Assembly (NCBI GenBank): GCA_003598085.1
Contig: QZKU01000046.1
Location: 1-20,916 of the forward strand
Source of the DNA: Candidatus Abyssobacteria bacterium SURF_5
GTDB taxonomy: Bacteria > Abyssobacteria > SURF-5
DNA length: 20,916 nucleotides
Direction: 5' to 3'
The position numbers were made by a program, and so were the translations under genes. This document shows, one piece after another, positions 15,371-20,916 of this stretch (within the stretch, counting starts at the first letter, position 1; every line of letters starts with the position of its first letter). The notes below the pieces were generated by a model, which was given only the letters and a program-made list of their open reading frames with translations, was not told where the DNA came from and made no database searches.

Positions 15371-15400
15371 TTGAAAAGCATGCGGCGAATCATATATCAT
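15371..15400 (+). promoter_or_regulatory. Candidate sigma70-type promoter for the pgm/pmm operon
   Basis: TTGAAA (15371-15376) and TATCAT (15395-15400) are separated by 18 bp, each five of six matches to consensus. The predicted start is near 15407, about 80 nt before the chosen GTG start. Confidence 0.5.
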
Positions 15401-15486
15401 AGCGTCTCGCGACGCACCCGATGAATGCCTGCAGTCCGGAGTCCGAATCCCTGTGCGATCATTTACATGAGAAAGGAGCGAGCGCG

Positions 15487-16836
15487 GTGAATCCAGATAT
15501 CTTTCGTGAATATGACATACGAGGCGTGGCCGATCGAGACCTTGCAGACGAGGTCGTCGGGTGTATCGGGAAGGCCTTCGGCACGTATGCCCACAGTTTC
15601 GGCAAGAAGAATGTGGTTATCGGCCGCGACTGCCGCCTGAGCTCGCCGCGCCTGCACAAGGCGCTGCTTTCAGCAATGCTTTCCACCGGCCTGAACGTGG
15701 TCGATGTCGGCATCTGTCCGACGCCCGTTTTCTATTTCTCGCTTCACCACCTCGACAAAGAGGGCGGCATGCAGGTCACCGGCAGCCATAATCCTCCCGA
15801 CCAGAACGGATTCAAGGTATGCATCGGCAAGAGCACGATCTTCGGCGAGGAAATCCAGAAGATCAGAAAGGCGTGCGAGATCGGCCATTTCGTTTCCGGC
15901 AAGGGAAAAGTGGAGACATACGACATCGTTCCCGCTTACCAGAAACACGTCCGCGAGAACATCAAGCTCGACCGCCCGCTCCGGGTCATCATCGATGCCG
16001 GCAACGGGACGGCGGGTCCCGTGGCTCCGAAGCTGATCCGCGACCTGGGTTGCGAGGTCGAGGAGATGTACACCGAGATGGACGGACGGTTCCCGAATCA
16101 TCATCCCGACCCGACCGTGCCGAAGTATATCGCCGAGATCCGCGAGCGGGTGAAGAAGGAAGGATTCGACTGCGGCATCGCATACGACGGCGACGCCGAC
16201 CGCCTCGGCATTATAGATGATAAGGGCGACATCCTCTGGGGCGACCAGCTCTTGATCCTGTTCGGGCGCGAAATCCTCTCGCGCAAGCCGGGCGCCACGA
16301 TCATATCCGAGGTGAAAAGCTCGAAGACGCTGTTCGACGATATCGCCAAGCACGGCGGCAACCCGATCATGTGGAAGACCGGCCATTCCCTCATTAAAGA
16401 GAAGATGAGGGAGACCAAGGCGGCGGTCGCGGGCGAGATGAGCGGCCACGTCTTTTTCTCCGATCGCTATTTCGGGTTTGACGATGCCATTTATGCCTCG
16501 TGCCGGCTGCTCGAAATCCTCTCGAAATCGCGAAAGCCGCTGAGCGCGATGCTGGCGGACGTCCCGAAGATGTATTCGACTCCCGAGATCCGGTCGGAAT
16601 GTCCGGACGACAAGAAATTTCAGGTGGTCAAAGAACTGACCGACCGCTTTAAAAAGAAGAAGTACGACGTGGTTGATATCGACGGCGCGCGCGTGACGTT
16701 TGAGGACGGCTGGGGCCTGGTGCGCGCATCGAATACTCAGCCGGTGCTCGTCCTGCGATTCGAGGCAACAAGCGAGAAACGGCGCGACGAGATCAGGGCG
16801 CTGATCGAGGGCGAGCTGAAGAAAGTTCTGGGCTGA
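15487..16836 (+). CDS. Phosphomannomutase/phosphoglucomutase (alpha-D-phosphohexomutase)
   Basis: A 449-residue alpha-D-phosphohexomutase that interconverts hexose 1- and 6-phosphates through a bisphosphate intermediate. Visible motifs are the phosphoserine loop TGSHNPPDQNGFK (98-110, S100), the Mg2+ loop DGDADRLG (234-241), the sugar loop GEMSGHVFF (316-324) and the phosphate-binding RASNTQPVLVLRFEA near the end. This set is typical of AlgC/ManB-type PMM/PGM enzymes, which feed GDP-mannose and glucose-1-phosphate routes. I chose the GTG at 15487 because AAAGGAG lies eight bases before it and the family N-terminus (xPxIFREYDIRG) starts there. An in-frame ATG at 15421 would add 22 residues without homology. 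It is followed by a flavoprotein after 28 bp. Confidence 0.92.
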   Translation: MNPDIFREYDIRGVADRDLADEVVGCIGKAFGTYAHSFGKKNVVIGRDCRLSSPRLHKALLSAMLSTGLNVVDVGICPTPVFYFSLHHLDKEGGMQVTGSHNPPDQNGFKVCIGKSTIFGEEIQKIRKACEIGHFVSGKGKVETYDIVPAYQKHVRENIKLDRPLRVIIDAGNGTAGPVAPKLIRDLGCEVEEMYTEMDGRFPNHHPDPTVPKYIAEIRERVKKEGFDCGIAYDGDADRLGIIDDKGDILWGDQLLILFGREILSRKPGATIISEVKSSKTLFDDIAKHGGNPIMWKTGHSLIKEKMRETKAAVAGEMSGHVFFSDRYFGFDDAIYASCRLLEILSKSRKPLSAMLADVPKMYSTPEIRSECPDDKKFQVVKELTDRFKKKKYDVVDIDGARVTFEDGWGLVRASNTQPVLVLRFEATSEKRRDEIRALIEGELKKVLG

Positions 16837-16864
16837 CCCGAGAGAAAACAAAGAGGAGAAGGCA

Positions 16865-17836
16865 ATGTTCAAAACGCGCATAACCGAGATGCTTGGAATC
16901 GAATATCCGATCCTGTCGGGCGGCATGCAGTGGCTGAGCCGCGCCGAGCTGGCGACCGCGGTCTCGGAGGCCGGCGGGCTGGGCTTCATCACGGCCGCGT
17001 CGTTCGCCGATCCCGAGGAGCTGCGTGACGAGCTGAAAAAAGCGAAGGCGATGACGAAAAAACCGTTCGGCGTCAACGTGTCGATGCTGCCGGTTCTGCT
17101 CGAGGGCGACACCACCCGCCGGTATATCGAGGTTATCTGCGAAGAGAAGGTGCCCGTGGTCGAGACTTCCGGCCGCAATCCCGAGGCGTTTGTTCCCGCT
17201 CTCAAGGAGGCTGGAATAAAGCTGATCCACAAGGTGCCGGCGGTACGATTTGCGCGCAAGGCCGAATCGATCGGCGCGGATGCGGTCACCATCGTCGGGT
17301 TCGAATGCGGCGGGCATCCGGGAATGGACGACGTCACCTCGTTCGTTCTGATCCCGCGCGCATCCGAGAGCCTGAATATCCCGATCATAGCCGGCGGCGG
17401 AATCGCCGACGCCCGCGGGTTTCTGGCCGCTCTCGCGCTCGGGGCCGAGGGCGTTGTCATGGGCACGCGCTTCGTCGCCACGAAAGAATGTCCCGCCCAT
17501 CAGAATTTCAAGGACTGGATGGTGCAGGCGCAGGAGACGGACACGATGATGATCGAGCGCTCGATCCGAAACGCCGTTCGCGTCATGAAGAACGATGTCG
17601 CGCAGAAAGTGCTCGAGATGGAGAACAAGGGCGCGACGCTCGACGAGTTGATCGTTTACATCAGCGGCAAACTCGGCAAGGGCGCGTGGCTGAGCGGCGA
17701 CCTCGACAGCGCCACCATCGCGGCCGGCCAATGTGTCGGCCTGGTTCACGACGTGATCTCGGTCAAGGAGTTGATCGACGGCATCGTCAGAGACGCCCGC
17801 TTGATCATGAATCGCCTGAACGGCATCGTGCAGTAA
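16865..17836 (+). CDS. Nitronate monooxygenase/2-nitropropane dioxygenase family flavoprotein
   Basis: A 323-residue FMN-dependent TIM-barrel protein of the nitronate monooxygenase (NMO/2NPD)/FabK family. Features are the N-terminal YPILSGGMQWLSRAELATAV (14-33), the GFITAASF segment (40-47), the GGHPG motif with candidate catalytic H151, and the FMN phosphate motifs AGGGIADARG (176-185) and GTRFVATKE (200-208). GAGGAGAAGG lies just before the ATG. Members of this family oxidise nitronates, reduce enoyl-ACP, or have unknown roles; the sequence here does not decide between them. Its tight position between the phosphohexomutase and the ADP-ribosylglycohydrolase suggests cotranscription but not a shared pathway that I know. 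Confidence 0.85.
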   Translation: MFKTRITEMLGIEYPILSGGMQWLSRAELATAVSEAGGLGFITAASFADPEELRDELKKAKAMTKKPFGVNVSMLPVLLEGDTTRRYIEVICEEKVPVVETSGRNPEAFVPALKEAGIKLIHKVPAVRFARKAESIGADAVTIVGFECGGHPGMDDVTSFVLIPRASESLNIPIIAGGGIADARGFLAALALGAEGVVMGTRFVATKECPAHQNFKDWMVQAQETDTMMIERSIRNAVRVMKNDVAQKVLEMENKGATLDELIVYISGKLGKGAWLSGDLDSATIAAGQCVGLVHDVISVKELIDGIVRDARLIMNRLNGIVQ

Positions 17837-17847
17837 AGACCAGAACG

Positions 17848-19215
17848 ATGGCCGAGCAACTGCAGAACATGTTTCTCTGGCTCGCGTACGGCGACCTGAA
17901 CGTGGAACTGGCGCAGTTGCGCGATGAGGGCAAGCAGGTCACTCCGGCGCTCGAAGCCGAATTCGCCACCCTTCTCAAACTCGACCACGAGGAGCTGTTT
18001 TCGCCCGCGACTCAGAGAAAAGCGGGAACCCTCCTGGATGAGACGGCCGCGCTGCCGGTAAGCGATGATTTCCCGTACGATGAGCCGTCGGACCTGGAAT
18101 CCCTCCGCGACCGGCGGCCGGACGGCCCACGCGCCTATCGGCGGCCTCTTTCGGATCGATCGGTTTCAGAGCGCATCCATGGCGGGTGGCTGGGACGATG
18201 TATCGGCTGTTTTCTCGGCAAGGCTGCCGAAGGAGTGCGCACCGATCGCTTCTGGCCGTTTCTAAAGGATACCGGACAATGGCCGCTGAGCGGGTATATC
18301 CGGTACGGCGTCGACGGCAAGCTCGCGAGGAAATATCCGGACATCACGGCGCTCCGGTGGAGCGACCAGCTCGAGTACATGCCGGTCGATGACGATACCA
18401 ACTACACGACCGCAAGCCTTCTCATGCTGAGGAAATACGGCCCCGCTTTCAGCCCCGCCGACGTCGCTCAATTCTGGCTGGAGAACATTCCGACGCTCGC
18501 CGCGTTCACGGCGGAGCGCGTCGCGTATCGCAACTTCATGCTGCACGTTCAACCGCCGCACAGCGCGAGTTATCGGAACCCGTACCGCGAATGGATCGGG
18601 GCGCAGATACGCGCCGATGCGTACGGCTACGTCAATATCGGGAGTCCGGAGCGCGCCGCTGAATTCGCCTGGCGCGACGCCTGCATCAGCCATGTGAAGA
18701 ACGGGATTTACGGGGCGATGTTTATGGCCGCCCTCATTGCCGGCGCGCCCTACTGCGAAAACATTCCGGAGCTGATCGAAGCCGGCCTCGCCGAGATTCC
18801 GGCGCGCTGCCGCCTGGCGGCGCATTTAGGGGAGGCTCTCGAATGGTATCGGCAGGGGATCACGTATGACGAGGCTGTGGCGCGGATTCACGCGACATGG
18901 GACGAATACGATTTTCATCACTGGTGCCACACGATCCCGAATGCGGTCATCTGCATCACCGCCCTGTTGTGGGGCGGGAATGATTTCGGCTCGTCGATCT
19001 GCAAAGCAGTTCAGCCCGGATTCGATACCGATTGCAACGGAGCGACGGTGGGCTCGATCATGGGGATGCGGCTGGGGATTGCGGGAATCGCGCCCGCGTG
19101 GAGCGCCCGCTTGAACGACACGCTCCACACGAGCCTGGCGGGATTCAACGTCGTGAAGATCAGCCGGATCGCGGATGAAACGCTGGGATTGATGGAACAG
19201 AAGAGCGATTCCTGA
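17848..19215 (+). CDS. ADP-ribosylglycohydrolase (DraG/ARH) family protein
   Basis: A 455-residue protein of the ADP-ribosylglycohydrolase fold, a di-magnesium hydrolase family that removes ADP-ribose from proteins or related compounds. The N-terminal motif GGWLGRCIGCFLGKAAEG (112-129), the first metal-binding motif DDDTNYT (181-187) and the second DTDCNGATVGSIMG (393-406) are all present. The first ~105 residues are an unusual, partly charged N-terminal extension that I do not recognise. The usual family length is about 300-350. The ATG at 17848 is 11 bp after the NMO stop and has only a weak ribosome site (an in-frame upstream region exists but lies inside the NMO gene). Members include metabolic as well as protein-modifying enzymes, so the substrate is open. 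Confidence 0.85.
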   Translation: MAEQLQNMFLWLAYGDLNVELAQLRDEGKQVTPALEAEFATLLKLDHEELFSPATQRKAGTLLDETAALPVSDDFPYDEPSDLESLRDRRPDGPRAYRRPLSDRSVSERIHGGWLGRCIGCFLGKAAEGVRTDRFWPFLKDTGQWPLSGYIRYGVDGKLARKYPDITALRWSDQLEYMPVDDDTNYTTASLLMLRKYGPAFSPADVAQFWLENIPTLAAFTAERVAYRNFMLHVQPPHSASYRNPYREWIGAQIRADAYGYVNIGSPERAAEFAWRDACISHVKNGIYGAMFMAALIAGAPYCENIPELIEAGLAEIPARCRLAAHLGEALEWYRQGITYDEAVARIHATWDEYDFHHWCHTIPNAVICITALLWGGNDFGSSICKAVQPGFDTDCNGATVGSIMGMRLGIAGIAPAWSARLNDTLHTSLAGFNVVKISRIADETLGLMEQKSDS

Positions 19216-19603
19216 TTTTGCCTCATCGCATCTCAGTCAATTCTCCGAAGAATCTCTCTTTTCAACCGCCGATGGACGCCGAGGATATACCTTCAACTGT
19301 CATTCCTGCGGAAGCAGAATCCTTGCCTGGCTTCTTTTCTTCGGCAGCACAGGCGTCTCGCCTGTGAATCCGGAATACACGGTCGCAGCCGCGTCATTCT
19401 AACGTTTCTTTCTTGTCACCCTGAGCCTTGCTTCTTAGTCACGCTTCAGCGTGATCGAAGAATTTCTCTTCGTCTCCCTCTCCCGTTGGGGAGAGGATTA
19501 AGGTGAGGGAAAAATCTCTCCCCCGGATTGCGACCGGAACTTACGTTGCCTATTTGACTGTTTCGAGATATTATCTTCGGAACGGCAGAATTTGGTATGG
19601 CGG
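19216..19603. repeat. Mosaic of small palindromic intergenic repeats
   Basis: No gene is visible. The stretch strings together several short motifs. GTCATTCCTGCGGAAGCAGA at 19299 resembles the widespread GTCATTCCxGCGxAAGC type. Hairpins follow: CACAGGCG/CGCCTGTG (19348-19366), TCACGCT/AGCGTGA (19439-19454, after GTCACCCTGAGCC) and CCTCTCCC/GGGAGAGG (19477-19496, then AAGGTGAGGG). The first ~40 bases contain CGCCGATGGACGCC, another commonly seen intergenic word. GC content is lower than in the coding part of the window. Confidence 0.7.
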
Positions 19604-19792
19604 TTATTGGACTGGTTCTACACCGAGGTCTTTGCAGATCTTCTTCGCCAGGATGTCCGCTATCTCGGAGTGTCTCGGGATAGCGGAGCGTTTATTCAAA
19701 GCGGGATTGTGCCACCATGAATGTCTGCCGCCTTCCCTCAATAGCTCGCATCCTTGGGCTCGAAGATGCCGGAGCAGTTTGCTTCTCTTCAT
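19604..19792 (-). CDS. hicA: HicA-type toxin (mRNA interferase)
   Basis: A 62-residue HicA toxin; HicA proteins cleave mRNA and are neutralised by HicB. The double-stranded RNA-binding-like core is clear: MKRSKLLRHLRAQGCELLRE, then GGRHSWWHNP with the catalytic H24, and RSAIPRHSEI followed by AKKICKDLG. The start overlaps the hicB stop by four bases (ATGA), which gives translational coupling, with antitoxin first. No frameshift or missing residue is seen, so it may be active. Confidence 0.92.
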   Translation of the reverse strand: MKRSKLLRHLRAQGCELLREGGRHSWWHNPALNKRSAIPRHSEIADILAKKICKDLGVEPVQ

Positions 19793-20001
19793 ACGGCGAT
19801 TTTTTCTTCTGTGTATCCGCTTCCCGCCGCTTTCAACGCATCCTGACGATTGAATTCAAGGGCTTCCTTGAGCGTGACCTCGAGGGTCTCTTTCAATTCC
19901 TCATAGGTTCGTTCCTGGCAATTGACGCCGGGAATTTCTTCGATCCAACCTACCCACCAGTCGCCTTCCTGTTTTAGAACAGCCGTATATTCGCTTTTCA
20001 T
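19789..20001 (-). CDS. hicB: HicB-type antitoxin
   Basis: A 70-residue short HicB antitoxin that would bind and block HicA. It starts MKSEYTAVLKQEGDWWVGWI and contains EEIPGVNCQERTYEELKETL (33-52), the partial RNase H-like fold typical of the family. There is no helix-turn-helix or ribbon-helix-helix domain, so it belongs to the short class. I chose the ATG at 20001, which begins the conserved segment; an upstream in-frame start at 20037 (12 more residues) lacks family similarity. GGAG lies 11 bases before. A candidate promoter is at 20075-20104. Confidence 0.9.
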   Translation of the reverse strand: MKSEYTAVLKQEGDWWVGWIEEIPGVNCQERTYEELKETLEVTLKEALEFNRQDALKAAGSGYTEEKIAV

Positions 20002-20074
20002 CGTGTATGTCTCCAATCCTCGTTTACCGCCGCCCAAGCCAGTCCATCAATGCATGATCCAGCCTTCATTTAAC

Positions 20075-20104
20075 ACTATATAGCAGCTTACGGAAGGAAT
20101 GCAA
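20075..20104 (-). promoter_or_regulatory. Candidate promoter/operator for hicBA
   Basis: On the minus strand, TATAGT (20075-20080) lies 18 bp from TTGCAT (20099-20104, three of six matches). The -10 lies inside a CTATATAG palindrome (20076-20083), which could be an operator for autoregulation. This is a tentative call. Confidence 0.3.
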
Positions 20105-20489
20105 ACATGAAATAAAGGAGGAGAAGAAGGGGCCAGTTCAAGGTACGCATTTGTCAGACTTCCTCCTTCGTTGCCTGACTACTCCCAGTCGCCGCTGCCT
20201 TTATTTCCCTGCCTTCAAGCAACAGGAAGGATACTTCGATTGCTTCGCCTTCTTTCTTCCTTGCCACGTCGCCATTCATTCTCTCGCTGAACCGCGGATA
20301 TTCCGGAAATTTCCCGGTCTTGAATTTTCTCCGCGTGTTCTGCCCTTCCTGTGGACTTGCCTTGCTGTGGACTGTAAGCTGTGGTCTGTGGACTGCCTTC
20401 CTTCCAAAGGTCAGGCAAATCTTTCAGCGTCACGTGATGTTGTCTACACGCGACCCCCTCATCTCTCGCCGTAACGTCACCGTTTTCCG
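20105..20489. other. Gene-poor region with short TGTGGACT repeats
   Basis: No credible gene is present. A 72-codon frame at 20215-20433 (minus) and a shorter overlapping frame in another phase read through low-information sequence without recognisable motifs. Four imperfect copies of TGTGGACT/TGTGGTCT lie at 20350, 20366, 20380 and 20387. GC is below that of the main coding region. Confidence 0.6.
20350..20395 (+). repeat. Imperfect tandem TGTGGACTG repeat
   Basis: TGTGGACTT (20350), TGTGGACTG (20366), TGTGGTC (20380) and TGTGGACTG (20387) recur within 46 bp with irregular spacers of 7, 5 and 0 bases. It is a short degenerate repeat array. Confidence 0.6.
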
Positions 20490-20916
20490 TTAGGATTGTA
20501 GAATTGATCCCTTCTTGATTCCGAATGCCGCAAAGGCGTCTTTCAGAAAATCCCTGAAGGCTTTTCCAGTAAAATCGAAATCTTCCTTCATTCGGAAACG
20601 TACTCGGTCTGAAGAGGGATTTCGATTCTTTACGAATACAGAACTTGGCAATCCGAGTTTATCTCCGAGAGAACCTTCCACGTCGTAAGCCTCAACCCCA
20701 AGTCGCTCCGCGAGAACTTCTGTCTTAAATGATCCAGCTTTGACAATAAAATCCAGTACAAGAAATCTTGGCTTTGTGTTTATGCAAAGCCAGTTGTAAC
20801 CATTAACCGGATATGCTACGTAGTATTTCTGATTCCAGCGAGGGCCTTCGATTTCAAACTCCTCTTTCAGAATCTGATCTAATGTCAGCAGGATGTCCTT
20901 GGTTCTCTGGCTGCAT
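20490..20916 (-). CDS. Unrecognised protein, C-terminal 141 residues (N-terminus beyond right edge)
   Basis: The minus-strand frame is open from the window edge to a TAA at 20490-20492, so only the C-terminal 141 residues are visible and no start codon is present. It reads like a real protein, with balanced composition, aromatic-rich segments such as RWNQKYYVAYPVNGYNWLCI, then KPRFLVLDFIVKAGSFKTEV and, near the end, DRVRFRMKEDFDFTGKAFR. An internal GTG (20681) could be mistaken for a start but the frame continues well upstream with the same protein-like character. I do not recognise the family; the pattern of short beta strands followed by a FxFxxxAFxxFL end resembles C-terminal nuclease-associated or DUF-type domains only vaguely. 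It is convergent with nothing and lies upstream of hicBA on the same strand. Confidence 0.65.
   Translation of the reverse strand, partial: CSQRTKDILLTLDQILKEEFEIEGPRWNQKYYVAYPVNGYNWLCINTKPRFLVLDFIVKAGSFKTEVLAERLGVEAYDVEGSLGDKLGLPSSVFVKNRNPSSDRVRFRMKEDFDFTGKAFRDFLKDAFAAFGIKKGSILQS

Noticed and set aside
15670-17481. 603-codon minus-strand frame spanning the phosphohexomutase and NMO genes
   Set aside because: It covers two clearly recognised plus-strand genes and has no protein family features of its own.
17305-17847. Longer N-terminus for the ADP-ribosylglycohydrolase reading back into the NMO gene
   Set aside because: The upstream 181 codons overlap a well-supported NMO frame and are Arg-rich shadow sequence; the ATG at 17848 is preferred.
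20215-20433. 72-codon minus-strand frame and an overlapping frame in another phase
   Set aside because: The sequence includes a short TGTGGACT repeat array and shows no domain or consistent start signal; probably chance frames.

Overview
The window looks like chromosomal DNA of a fairly high-GC, probably anaerobic bacterium. The left end has the rsmG-parA order typical of bacterial replication-origin regions, with an exact consensus parS site between the two genes. The centre carries a siroheme-dependent (Ahb) heme pathway built on two oxygen-sensitive radical SAM enzymes. That pathway is known from sulfate reducers, other anaerobic or deep-branching bacteria and archaea; together with a ParA/ParB/parS system and ResB/CcsA it suggests an uncultured or deep-branching bacterial lineage. 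I cannot place it more precisely. No tRNA, rRNA, CRISPR array or intact insertion sequence was seen.

Layout. 1-1237 (minus): N-terminal part of parA (runs off the left edge), its sigma70-like promoter, parS, and rsmG. 1238-2071: about 830 bp with no credible gene, filled with short degenerate repeats. 2072-4252 (minus): a GH57 glycoside hydrolase. 4253-4524: divergent promoters, each followed by a hairpin at the predicted 5' end of its transcript. 4525-10454 (plus): ahbC, hemB, ahbD, two siroheme decarboxylase subunits (ahbA/ahbB type) and hemL, probably largely one operon. 10588-12800 (plus): a CPA2-type cation/proton antiporter with C-terminal CBS domains, then a stand-alone PTS EIIA protein. 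12918-15304 (plus): ccsA and resB, the system II cytochrome c maturation pair. 15487-19215 (plus): phosphomannomutase/phosphoglucomutase, a nitronate monooxygenase-family flavoprotein and an ADP-ribosylglycohydrolase-family protein, tightly spaced. 19216-20916: lower-GC accessory DNA with a mosaic of small palindromic repeats, a hicBA toxin-antitoxin pair (minus), a gene-poor stretch, and the C-terminal part of an unrecognised protein running off the right edge.

How the genes work together. HemL makes 5-aminolevulinate and HemB condenses it to porphobilinogen. Enzymes not in this window must make siroheme. The AhbA/AhbB pair then decarboxylates siroheme, AhbC removes the acetate side chains to give Fe-coproporphyrin III, and AhbD converts the two propionates to vinyls to give heme b. 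CcsA/ResB, about 2.5 kb downstream, transport heme and attach it to c-type apocytochromes. The block therefore joins heme synthesis with a main use of heme. The most interesting parts are this heme block, the parS-parA promoter arrangement, the paired 5' hairpins at the GH57/ahbC divergent promoter, and the antiporter-CBS/EIIA pair.
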